5,248 nt of DNA from Verrucomicrobiota bacterium (GTDB lineage: Bacteria; Verrucomicrobiota; Verrucomicrobiia; Opitutales; UBA2995). Where the stretch lies: assembly GCA_027297085.1 (NCBI GenBank), contig JAPUIL010000216.1, forward strand, positions 1 through 5,248, given 5' to 3'. Made by a program: the position numbers and the translations under genes. The notes under the pieces are model-generated. The model had not been told where the DNA came from and did not search any database. It saw nothing but the letters and a program-made list of their open reading frames with translations. This document shows positions 1-5,248 of this stretch, piece after piece (positions within the stretch are counted from its first letter, which is position 1; the number at the start of each line of letters is the position of its first letter).

Positions 1-1896
1 AAAGTGGGGGGAGGGGCGCCAGCCCACCGTGCCGATTAAGTCGGTTCGCTTACCGGTAAAGAAATCGCCGGTTTCCGCCAGCAGGGAAGCGCTCAGGGGT
101 CGTGTATCGGATGAAGCAACCTGCCCCTGGATCCTGGAAAAACTATAGGTGCCGCGGGGGATAACGACGCCATCGACGATTTCGAAGGAGTCAAAAAGCC
201 GCTCCTTCAAAAAAAGGGGAGCGATAAACAGTTCGTCCCGTATAGGGGTCCGGATGTTTAGGCCAGGACCTTGCAACACCTGGTCGATAAGTTGACCGTC
301 TATTCTCGTGCGGCGTTTAGCCATAACATCGAGGCTGATTGACTCCAGTCCGTCAGGGTGCCAGGTCCGCACCAATCGTCCTTCGTATTGCCGGGTGCCG
401 GTTTCCTCCACAAAACCAAGGGCAGGATTGAAGTTCTGTTCGATCTGCTCCGCTTTGACGCCCATGTCCCATTCGTCATTCGGATAATCGACCGAAGCAC
501 CGTATGCGAGGTCGTCACCCGAGAGTCCCGAAGTAAAGGATTTCATGACGTAAAAATTGCTCTCCACGATCTGCCCGCTGCCCTGGAAATCTGAATTCTT
601 GTAATTAAAGTCATAGCCGATGAGGGAGTTGTTCCCATTGGTACTCGGATCTCCATGCGTTACAATAATCCCGATTTCGGATTCGCCGAATATGTTCACG
701 GAGGCTCGACCGACGGTCAGGTTTTTCGACTCAAGGTTTTCGAATTCGTCCACCTGGACATTGAGCACACCAAAATTAAGGTTGCCGACCCGTCCGGTGA
801 TCTTGCCTCCGGCGATAATGTCCAGGGGTTCCCGGTTTGGCGTCAATCCGATGCGCCGGGAATTGAATGGGAGTGGGGATCTGCTTAGCTTGCCGAAACT
901 GAAAATGTTGGCGTCCTGGAGGAAGAAGTCCCTCCTTTCTTCAAAGAAGAGGGGAAACCGGGTGAGGTTGACCCGACGATCGTCCACCTCGGTTTCAGCG
1001 AAATCGGTGTTGACGGAAAGCGCAAGAGTTACCGCCGGAGTGACCTTGTAGAAAATGTCCAGTCCCGGTTGGATTTCAAACGTATCCGTTCCCGATGAGT
1101 GGTCTTTGTCATAATCAGCTTTCAGATACGGTACGATATCGATTCCCCGTCCCTGGCTGAACTCCCGGATATGGGTAATAACTCCGGCATCACTCATGTC
1201 GGTAACACTTTTGTTGCGTTTTGTGCCGGACCATCGCACGCGCTCCCCTTTTCGCTCGATATCCCGCTCGACGTTAAAGCCCCAGGTACTCTCGCGAGGA
1301 TTGAAAGTCAGGGTTTTGGCGGGGATCGCGATTTCGGCCACCCACCCCAAAGAATCGATAGATGATTTCCCATACCAGATTCCGTCCCATTCGGGTTGAT
1401 ACCCACCGCGTCCGACGCCCGGTGTAACCAGCCCGTCCTGGCGGGATCCGAGAGCGTTTATGGCGAAGTAGTAACCCCCTCTCAAGTTGTGAAACGTGTC
1501 GATGGTGAAGCGGACCCGGTCCTCGGACCTCAGGCTGATATCGCGCTGCATCTCCTTGGCAATTATCTTGTCCGGTTCAGAGTCGTAAGCGCGAATACCG
1601 ATATATAAAAAATCTGCGTCCTGAAGCAACCGGACTTCCGTATTCTCGGATGGTAACGCTCCCTCGTGGGGTCTCACCTGGGTGAAATTCGAGAAAACCG
1701 CAGCCTCAGTCCAAACCGCTTCGTCCAGCTTTCCATCGATTATCGGCGGTTCCGAGATCTGAACCATGCGGACAGAATAGGATTCAGAAACGGTTTCCGG
1801 GACTTGGCCGGTTTCCGCCCTTAGGCTGGTAGTAGAAAGAATGGGATCCGAAACCACTATCAAAACGAGGACGATCAAAACCAACACTCGCTGCAC
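1..1896 (-). CDS. CBM9-like/DUF5916 outer-membrane-type protein, 3' end outside window
   Basis: This is an open frame of 632 codons from a GTG start, with no stop before the left edge. Seen: residues 2-3 (QR), a hydrophobic stretch VLVLIVLVLIVV and a possible cleavage after LRA near residue 25 make a Sec signal peptide. Residues about 45-230 read like a family 9 carbohydrate-binding (DOMON-like) domain, opening with IDGKLDEAVW. From about residue 245 it matches DUF5916: the hallmark stretch at about 290-332 includes VNLTRFPLFFEERRDFFLQ, followed by SRRIGLTP and an AGGKITGRVGN-type strand. Known: such proteins are usually about 700-900 residues with a predicted C-terminal β-barrel and no established function, so perhaps 100-250 residues are missing. 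GTG at 1896 is chosen for its AAGGA five bases upstream; GTG at 1887 or TTG at 1917 are alternatives. An ATG at residue 44 would lose the signal peptide. The family call is firm; the ligand is unknown. Confidence 0.9.
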   Translation of the reverse strand, partial: MQRVLVLIVLVLIVVSDPILSTTSLRAETGQVPETVSESYSVRMVQISEPPIIDGKLDEAVWTEAAVFSNFTQVRPHEGALPSENTEVRLLQDADFLYIGIRAYDSEPDKIIAKEMQRDISLRSEDRVRFTIDTFHNLRGGYYFAINALGSRQDGLVTPGVGRGGYQPEWDGIWYGKSSIDSLGWVAEIAIPAKTLTFNPRESTWGFNVERDIERKGERVRWSGTKRNKSVTDMSDAGVITHIREFSQGRGIDIVPYLKADYDKDHSSGTDTFEIQPGLDIFYKVTPAVTLALSVNTDFAETEVDDRRVNLTRFPLFFEERRDFFLQDANIFSFGKLSRSPLPFNSRRIGLTPNREPLDIIAGGKITGRVGNLNFGVLNVQVDEFENLESKNLTVGRASVNIFGESEIGIIVTHGDPSTNGNNSLIGYDFNYKNSDFQGSGQIVESNFYVMKSFTSGLSGDDLAYGASVDYPNDEWDMGVKAEQIEQNFNPALGFVEETGTRQYEGRLVRTWHPDGLESISLDVMAKRRTRIDGQLIDQVLQGPGLNIRTPIRDELFIAPLFLKERLFDSFEIVDGVVIPRGTYSFSRIQGQVASSDTRPLSASLLAETGDFFTGKRTDLIGTVGWRPSPHF

Positions 1897-1901
1897 GGCT
1901 T

Positions 1902-1906
1902 TCCTT
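1902..1906 (-). promoter_or_regulatory. Ribosome binding site for the DUF5916 gene
   Basis: AAGGA on the minus strand lies five bases before the GTG at 1896. It decides the start, because the other in-frame candidates (TTG at 1917, GTG at 1887, ATG at 1767) either have no purine-rich stretch at a suitable distance or remove the signal peptide. The other two minus-strand genes here have no comparable site. Confidence 0.55.
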
Positions 1907-1967
1907 GTTGGTGGCAAGCTTGAAAATAAATCTACGTGATGCGGAGTGTTGCCCAAGTGAGCTCTAT

Positions 1968-1998
1968 TTCTGGACAGACTTTTTTGAATTGTCCAGAA
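1968..1998. repeat. Perfect 9-bp inverted repeat upstream of the DUF5916 gene
   Basis: TTCTGGACA (1968-1976) and TGTCCAGAA (1990-1998) are exact reverse complements separated by 13 bases that include a T6 run. No T tract follows either arm on either strand, so it is unlikely to be a terminator. It lies 72-102 bases upstream of the GTG start, where a repressor or activator site, or a 5' leader hairpin, would be expected. The arms are seen in the sequence; an operator role is inference, and I do not recognise the motif as a known regulator's box. Confidence 0.6.
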
Positions 1999-2109
1999 GC
2001 TAACCAACTCCAGAACAATAACCCTTTTAGATTCCGCTCATACCACTCTGATCTTAAATCTTACCTCCGAACCGTTGTTACTCTGATGAAACTTCATTGT
2101 TCAGTCCGG

Positions 2110-2130
2110 AATAAAAGCCCGTGGGGGGCT
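2110..2130 (-). terminator. Candidate minus-strand terminator hairpin
   Basis: On the minus strand AGCCC, a five-base loop CCCAC and GGGCT form a short GC-rich stem followed by TTTATT. It lies downstream of the FG-GAP gene and upstream of the DUF5916 gene. The stem is only 5 bp and it sits within the repeat-like block, so it may instead be part of that repeat. Confidence 0.35.
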
Positions 2131-2150
2131 GATATGAATTTGCTTTTTAG

Positions 2151-2188
2151 CGGCGTAGCCCTTCGACCCAGTTCAGGGCAGGACGCCG
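2151..2188. repeat. REP-like palindrome
   Basis: A two-part hairpin: CGGCGT (2151-2156) pairs with ACGCCG (2183-2188), and GCCCT (2158-2162) pairs with AGGGC (2175-2179), with a 12-base loop and a small asymmetric bulge. The core CCCTTCGAC...CAGGGC resembles dispersed extragenic palindromes seen between genes in many bacterial genomes. Farther out, AGTCCGG (2103-2109) and CCGGACT (2211-2217) are also inverted, so the repeat unit may extend over about 2103-2217. Only one copy is visible here, so repeat status rests on resemblance and structure. Confidence 0.5.
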
Positions 2189-2244
2189 AGGTGGGGGTTG
2201 TCCGTCGGAGCCGGACTTTAGCAACCGCAGACGGCAACTTCAGT

Positions 2245-2272
2245 AAAAAAAAGCAATCGACACCCGTTGTCC
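2245..2272 (-). terminator. Weak terminator candidate with T8 run after the FG-GAP gene
   Basis: On the minus strand a small GACA-ACGGG-TGTC hairpin is followed six bases later by eight T residues. The stem is weak and the spacer is long for a standard intrinsic terminator. The position just past the second (TAA) stop of the FG-GAP frame fits a transcript end and suggests that the gene's original 3' boundary is at the TAA rather than the UGA. Confidence 0.3.
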
Positions 2273-2276
2273 TTGA

Positions 2277-2330
2277 TTATCTTGCCGGATTCTCATACCA
2301 GATGACACCCAGCTCTTTGCCTTCGAATCC
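2277..2330 (-). pseudogene. In-frame C-terminal extension of the FG-GAP gene beyond the UGA stop
   Basis: After the UGA that ends the annotated frame, the same reading frame continues for 17 codons to a TAA at 2277-2279, reading GFEGKELGVIWYENPAR. The core GVIWYENPAR closely resembles GVLWLENPGA at residues 236-245 of the same protein, which follows the fourth calcium loop; the third, degenerate loop is followed by a weaker match, YISWFESPENP. It is the expected closing strand of the final blade. This implies that the UGA interrupts an originally longer gene through a nonsense mutation, a sequencing error or readthrough. Confidence 0.75.
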
Positions 2331-3536
2331 TCAGGCAAGGTAGGGGCCCTTTTCTTCAACGGTAACTACGTCCAAGTCGCCGTCCCCATCCAGGTCGGTT
2401 AATTGAATCAGGTCATTGATATAACCTTCCGGGCCACTGATTGAGGTCGGCGACCATTTCGCCTCGGTCGGGCTTTGGTCATAAGACATCCAGTAGGTGC
2501 CGATTTTGCCGTTGATGGCATGTTCGCAGGAAACAGCGATGTCCAATTGACCGTCCAAGTTTATATCGCCTACCTTGACCGCTTTCCCACCGCCACCGTA
2601 GGGAGGAATTTCAATATTATAGGTTTCCCATACCAGGGGAGATTGTGACACTCGTCGGTGAAATTGTATAGGGCCGCCTTTTACTGAATTGAGAATATCC
2701 TCCAGTCCGTCGCCATCCAAGTCGGCCACGGTGTTGTGCATGGCTTCGTATTCGTTACGCGGCCCGATGCGGTGCTCGCTCCAGATGGACATTGCGTTTT
2801 CGGCGCCAGGATTTTCGAGCCATAATACCCCACGATTCGACCCGCGACGTTCGGTTGCTACTATATCCAGGTCACCGTCTTTATCAATGTCGCTGGGGCT
2901 CAAGGTCATTGTCCAACGAGTGGGTAATAATGGATGTACTTTCCAGCTATCAAGGTCTCGCGGGTTCTCAGGAGATTCGAACCAGCTGATGTAGCCGTTT
3001 TTGCATCCAGCCACCAAATCAATGCCGTATTTATTGTCCACTTGCATGGCGATTCCATACATCCAACCACCGTGCCCGGAAGCGACTGAGAATTCTTCAG
3101 TTTCCCAGGCTGTTGGATCGAGTAGTCGATTCTTATCCTTGGGTGACCAGTGTACAAAGATGGCTTTTGTATTCCTCTCACAATTACTTACGACGTCGAT
3201 GAATCCATCTCCATCAAGGTCTACAACAAACGAGTCCTCCGGATCGCCCACTTGCCCAACTGTAACCATGGGCCATGGCTTGCGCATGTCTGTTTCGCCA
3301 GGATGAATGTATACTCGAATCTCACCTCCTTGCTCCCAGGGGGTAGTAATGTCTAGTAATCCGTCTCCATTGATATCCGCAAATCGAGTTCCGTCTGCTC
3401 CCTGTGAAGTGTCGTCGATGGTGTGGCGCTTCCATTCACCGTTTGGCCAGGTTACATCTGAGCTTTGTTTGTTCCCGCAACCATAGAATCCCGCCGTGAC
3501 CAGAAAAACGAATCCAAGTTGAACAAAACGTAACAT
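2331..3536 (-). CDS. FG-GAP/VCBS repeat lipoprotein, probable seven-bladed β-propeller, ending early at a UGA
   Basis: A 401-residue exported protein. Seen: residues 1-20 form a lipoprotein-type signal peptide ending in FYGC, with C20 as the probable lipid-bearing cysteine; the lipobox is atypical because F and Y fill the usual small or aliphatic positions. Six D-x-(D/N)-x-D-G-x-x-D calcium loops start at residues 54, 106, 216, 272, 324 and 381, and a degenerate one lies near 167-173. The spacing of about 50-60 residues gives seven blades. Known: FG-GAP/VCBS propellers are extracellular and often bind partners or carbohydrate; no catalytic domain is present. The start ATG has no good Shine-Dalgarno sequence and lies six bases after a 36-codon frame. 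The last blade is cut by a UGA at 2331-2333, and the missing strand continues in frame (2277-2330). The family call is firm; the role is unknown. Confidence 0.9.
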   Translation of the reverse strand: MLRFVQLGFVFLVTAGFYGCGNKQSSDVTWPNGEWKRHTIDDTSQGADGTRFADINGDGLLDITTPWEQGGEIRVYIHPGETDMRKPWPMVTVGQVGDPEDSFVVDLDGDGFIDVVSNCERNTKAIFVHWSPKDKNRLLDPTAWETEEFSVASGHGGWMYGIAMQVDNKYGIDLVAGCKNGYISWFESPENPRDLDSWKVHPLLPTRWTMTLSPSDIDKDGDLDIVATERRGSNRGVLWLENPGAENAMSIWSEHRIGPRNEYEAMHNTVADLDGDGLEDILNSVKGGPIQFHRRVSQSPLVWETYNIEIPPYGGGGKAVKVGDINLDGQLDIAVSCEHAINGKIGTYWMSYDQSPTEAKWSPTSISGPEGYINDLIQLTDLDGDGDLDVVTVEEKGPYLA

Positions 3537-3542
3537 GATATC

Positions 3543-3653
3543 TCAGTAGTTAGGGTTCTTTCTCTCAAGATCTACTCGGTGTGTAATGGATGGCACCAAG
3601 GGGTGCGCGATAGAGTAGGCCGCGTCTTTTAAAAATTGGCGACGATGGATCAT
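3543..3653 (-). CDS. Tat-signal-like 36-residue frame, possible remnant
   Basis: A short ATG-to-TGA frame whose first residues read MIHRRQFLKDAA. RRQFLK is a good match to the twin-arginine export motif (RRxFLK), and it sits at residues 4-9, where it belongs. The following stretch AAYSIAHPLVPSIT is only weakly hydrophobic, and the frame ends in charged residues (RVDLERKNPNY), so it does not look like a complete functional Tat substrate. It stops six bases before the FG-GAP start. There is no clear Shine-Dalgarno sequence. It may be the decayed 5' end of a lost Tat-exported protein, a real small exported peptide, a translational leader, or chance. I do not assign a function. Confidence 0.35.
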   Translation of the reverse strand: MIHRRQFLKDAAYSIAHPLVPSITHRVDLERKNPNY

Positions 3654-3684
3654 TGGAGAATTTCTAAGGGTTTATGAAGAAAAA

Positions 3685-3750
3685 AGAGTCTCAGTTTTGC
3701 CTATGTTGCTATAATAACCAACCCCAAACGTTCGGTGTCTCTTCTTCGGT
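3685..3750 (-). repeat. Copy A of a duplicated 22-codon segment, with stops
   Basis: On the minus strand this reads TEEETPNVWGWLL, then TAG, QHRQN, TGA, DS. Codon for codon and without gaps it aligns with 4661-4726 (copy B) on the far side of the proC-like gene: 27 of 33 bases are identical in the first 11 codons and about 21 of 33 in the next 11. Four of the six differences in the first block fall at third codon positions. No ATG, GTG or TTG precedes it in frame after the TGA at 3790-3792, although an isolated AAGGAGG lies at 3766-3772. It looks like a decayed fragment of formerly coding DNA. I do not recognise the family. Confidence 0.5.
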
Positions 3751-3800
3751 TTTATTCTCCGTTGCCTCCTTTTGAATAGAGAATAGAACTCAGAACAGAA

Positions 3801-3822
3801 GCAAAGAGAGAGGACTCTTTGC
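3801..3822 (-). terminator. Hairpin terminator after the proC-like gene
   Basis: GCAAAGAG and CTCTTTGC form a perfect 8-bp stem with a six-base loop, 14 bases past the TAA of the proC-like gene. On the minus strand it is followed by TTCTGTTCT, a moderately T-rich tail. The position is right for an intrinsic terminator, though the broken T run weakens the call. If it works, the FG-GAP gene needs its own promoter between about 3540 and 3800. Confidence 0.55.
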
Positions 3823-3836
3823 TCGTTTCTCTATGC

Positions 3837-4637
3837 TTACCGTACCCCATCTTCGAAGCCGGCCTTTCCTGCAAGACGGAGACTCAGTAGGTCGAGGACT
3901 TCTGAAACATTACTATACCAACCCATTTTGGAGAACTCCCTGAACGCTTGTTCATTGAAGCCCTTGGGAGTAGCATGTTCGCTTGCTACTGTGCTGAAAT
4001 CCTTCTCGGTGGAACCTCTTGGGGTACGTCCCAAAGCATCGAATAGAGCTCCTACGAAATCAAAGGCCTTGGATTCATCGATACCATTGGTGGTGAGCCA
4101 TTCGACGCATTGATTCAAGAGACCAAAGTAGGGTGCCATCAAGCCCGTGACCGCGCACAAGGTTTCGAGTTGATCCTCTTGCTCAACTTGGACGAGCGAT
4201 CCCATTTCCTGAAACAGTTCGGCGATTTCCTGTGACGGGGGTGACAGGATGATGGGCCCTTCGTGACGAGCGATGGCGGGCAGGGGTATCATGCGCACGA
4301 TGTGTTTGCTTGGCTCAATGAGCACCTCAAGCTGCTTGATCGAGGTGCCCGAAATAAAACTAACGACTCGCTGTTCCGCTGCAAAGGAAAGCTCCTTGAG
4401 AACCTCGTCCACGATTTGTGGCCGGACGGCGAGGAACACCATGTCACTACCTGTAACGACTGCTTGATTGTCACTGGCGATTTCCACATTCAAAAACCTC
4501 TCAGCCAACTGTTCTGCTCGCTGTTTATTACGAGGCGAAAGAATAATTTTCGTTGGCGGGTCAGCCTTATTACAAAGACCGATCACTACCGCTTCAGCGA
4601 TAGCTCCGGTACCGATGATTCCAATCGTCTTACTCAT
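3837..4637 (-). CDS. ProC-like NAD(P)-binding reductase (pyrroline-5-carboxylate reductase family)
   Basis: A 266-residue cytoplasmic protein, close to the usual 260-280 for the family. Seen: an N-terminal Rossmann fold with GIIGTGAIAEA (residues 6-16), SPRN (34-37) after the second strand where ProC carries its NADPH-contacting SNR-type turn, AVRPQ (70-74) for the conserved AVKPQ, and SFISGTSIKQLE (93-104) for the S-x-x-A/S-G-x-S-I segment. The C-terminal half is helical, as in the dimerisation domain. Known: ProC reduces pyrroline-5-carboxylate to proline with NAD(P)H. Odd: the MPNTPA motif is MIPLPA here (116-121), and the PGGTT substrate loop is replaced by ATPKGFNEQA (222-231). The substrate may therefore differ, and I do not give the symbol proC. 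The start ATG has no Shine-Dalgarno sequence and overlaps a TGA stop of a short upstream frame by an ATGA. Confidence 0.8.
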   Translation of the reverse strand: MSKTIGIIGTGAIAEAVVIGLCNKADPPTKIILSPRNKQRAEQLAERFLNVEIASDNQAVVTGSDMVFLAVRPQIVDEVLKELSFAAEQRVVSFISGTSIKQLEVLIEPSKHIVRMIPLPAIARHEGPIILSPPSQEIAELFQEMGSLVQVEQEDQLETLCAVTGLMAPYFGLLNQCVEWLTTNGIDESKAFDFVGALFDALGRTPRGSTEKDFSTVASEHATPKGFNEQAFREFSKMGWYSNVSEVLDLLSLRLAGKAGFEDGVR

Positions 4638-4747
4638 ATTATCTGGAGGATGGGGATAGAAGATGCACAGCTTTGACTTTGTTGTTTAATGAGCCAATCC
4701 CAAACATTGGGTGACTCGTCTTCTGTTATAGCGAGGCAGTAACATAG
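4634..4747 (-). other. Short open frame overlapping the proC-like start (ATGA), containing copy B
   Basis: A 37-codon stop-to-stop frame on the minus strand ends in a TGA that shares the ATGA with the start of the proC-like gene. It reads ITEDESPNVWDWLIKQQ in its middle and ends SSIPILQII. An ATGA overlap is typical of translationally coupled genes, but this frame has no ATG, GTG or TTG start. An ATG at 4763 is in another frame and gives only 25 residues, so a single frameshift would be needed to join it to this segment. It is best read as the leftover 3' end of a decayed gene, or as chance. Confidence 0.3.
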
Positions 4748-4910
4748 TCACTGTGTCCCTCATTTTATCTCGCCGTACCTTTAGGAGCGGAAGCTTATAA
4801 AGCGACGTGGGATGAACTGATCCTTTACGGTTCCTTTAATAATGGATGCCTGCATGGTGAGGTGAAGATTTTTTTGTAGGGATTGCCTGAGCAGTTGCTA
4901 CTAATTGGAT
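4638..4910. other. Divergent intergenic region between the proC-like gene and the ECF sigma gene
   Basis: About 270 bases expected to carry both divergent promoters. The plus strand has a TAATAAT-like A/T stretch near 4837-4843, and the minus strand has TATAAG near 4794-4799, but neither has a convincing -35 partner, so no promoter is called. The minus-strand half contains copy B and the short frame overlapping the proC-like start. The remainder shows no gene or obvious repeat. Confidence 0.5.
4661..4726 (-). repeat. Copy B of the duplicated 22-codon segment
   Basis: On the minus strand this reads TEDESPNVWDWLIKQQSQSC and then AS, uninterrupted. It is the partner of copy A at 3685-3750. In copy A the codons matching K and C here are the stops TAG and TGA, so copy B is the less damaged one. 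The local palindrome CCCAA-ACA-TTGGG at 4699-4711 is not kept in copy A, which argues that the shared signal is a peptide reading rather than a DNA hairpin. Confidence 0.5.
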
Positions 4911-5248
4911 GTGGACGAACGAGAACAGAGTTCCCTGTTTCGAGAATGGTACAAGAATCATCTTGGGATCATAGTGAGGATTGCCCGTGCCAATGCCGTG
5001 AATCCCCATGATCAAGAGGACTTGATTCAGGAGATCTCAATTCAGATTTGGAATTCCATTCCTCAGTTTAAAGGGAAGTCTAAGGAATCGACCTTTATTT
5101 ACCGAGTAGCCATTAACACGGCCATCACTCGGAGTCGGAAGGAGATACGTCAGTTGGAGAAAAAACGGAATTTGTCTGAAAATCTTCGGTTTATGAAGGA
5201 AACGACCGAACACCCTAACGATAAGCTCGAATGGATTTTTGAGCAGAT
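4911..5248 (+). CDS. ECF-type RNA polymerase sigma factor (sigma-70 family), 3' end outside window
   Basis: The first 112 codons of a sigma-70 family protein that directs RNA polymerase to specific promoters. Seen: residues 10-77 form region 2, with the region 2.2 core HDQEDLIQEISIQIW (33-47), which binds the β' clamp, then a shortened F-K-G-K-S linker and TFIYRVAINTAITRSRK (61-77), the usual end of region 2. A charged linker follows, and the DKLEWIFEQ at the edge begins region 4. Typical ECF factors have 160-200 residues, so over a third is missing. There is no ATG in frame: a TAA at 4902-4904 leaves only TTG 4905 or GTG 4911, neither with a clear Shine-Dalgarno sequence, and GTG is the working choice. 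It is transcribed divergently from the other genes. An anti-sigma gene, often next to such factors, would lie outside the window. Confidence 0.9.
   Translation, partial: MDEREQSSLFREWYKNHLGIIVRIARANAVNPHDQEDLIQEISIQIWNSIPQFKGKSKESTFIYRVAINTAITRSRKEIRQLEKKRNLSENLRFMKETTEHPNDKLEWIFEQ

Larger units (their letters stand above)
1897..2276. other. Intergenic region between the FG-GAP and DUF5916 genes
   Basis: About 380 bases without a credible gene on either strand. It holds, from the FG-GAP end, a T8 run with a weak hairpin, a REP-like palindrome, a short GC hairpin with a T-rich tail, a small near-palindrome ATGAAACTTCAT around 2088-2099, and a perfect 9-bp dyad close to the DUF5916 gene. A weak promoter-like pair on the minus strand (TTGGGC, 16 bases, TAGATT, about 1933-1960) would give a short leader for the DUF5916 gene, but the match is too poor to call. 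A plus-strand frame crossing the whole region looks like chance. Confidence 0.6.

Noticed and set aside
181..240. Possible frameshift at the seven-base A/T run in the DUF5916 gene
   Set aside because: With seven T residues counted on the minus strand the frame stays open, reading APLFLKERLFDSFEIVDG, which fits the family; there is no frameshift.
620..1051. 143-codon plus-strand frame
   Set aside because: It is antisense to the well-supported DUF5916 coding sequence, including its most conserved stretch, and is serine/arginine-rich as shadow frames usually are.
2331..2333. UGA as a selenocysteine codon
   Set aside because: The flanking residues (LA, GFEG) are a structural loop in a propeller rather than a redox site, and no convincing bacterial SECIS-type hairpin follows directly.
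1936..2343. 135-codon plus-strand frame starting at a GTG across the intergenic region
   Set aside because: It runs through the dyad, the REP-like palindrome and the tail of the FG-GAP frame on the other strand. It has no ribosome site or recognisable protein features, and its composition reads like non-coding DNA.
3674..3775. 33-codon plus-strand frame MKKKESQFCLCC...
   Set aside because: It lies opposite copy A. Substitutions between copies A and B fit a minus-strand reading, not this one, and no good start signal precedes it.
4263..4676. 137-codon plus-strand frame
   Set aside because: It is antisense to the ProC-like gene, whose Rossmann motifs establish the true strand; no domain is seen.

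Overview
The window comes from a Gram-negative bacterium. It shows a β-barrel-type surface protein with a signal peptide, a lipoprotein with FG-GAP/VCBS repeats, an ECF sigma factor, and few Shine-Dalgarno sequences. This mix is common in Verrucomicrobiota and Planctomycetota and also occurs in Acidobacteriota and Bacteroidota. The phylum is an inference from gene content only, with Verrucomicrobiota my weak favourite. There are no tRNA, rRNA, CRISPR or recognisable insertion sequences.

Layout, left to right. Positions 1-1896 (minus strand) hold most of a CBM9-like plus DUF5916 protein that continues beyond the left edge. Positions 1897-2276 are non-coding; they hold a perfect 9-bp dyad upstream of the DUF5916 gene, a REP-like hairpin and two weak terminator candidates. 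Positions 2331-3536 (minus) encode a seven-bladed FG-GAP/VCBS lipoprotein. Its reading frame is cut by a UGA, after which 17 more in-frame codons spell a typical closing strand of the last blade. Immediately upstream is a 36-codon frame (3543-3653) beginning with a twin-arginine-like motif. Positions 3837-4637 (minus) encode a divergent ProC-like NAD(P)-binding reductase, followed by an 8-bp hairpin that is probably its terminator. Positions 4911-5248 (plus) hold the start of an ECF sigma factor that runs off the right edge and is divergent from the rest.

How the genes relate: the three larger minus-strand genes point the same way, but gaps of 300-430 bp and terminator-like hairpins separate them, so they are probably separate units rather than one operon. 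Two are exported or surface proteins. The ECF sigma factor could control surface functions, but no target promoter is identifiable here.

The least ordinary signals are the in-frame UGA in the FG-GAP gene and a pair of related 22-codon segments on either side of the proC-like gene, which share a TE(E/D)E(T/S)PNVW(G/D)WL reading. The Tat-like mini-frame and the dyad upstream of the DUF5916 gene come next. I see no convincing new multi-gene system.
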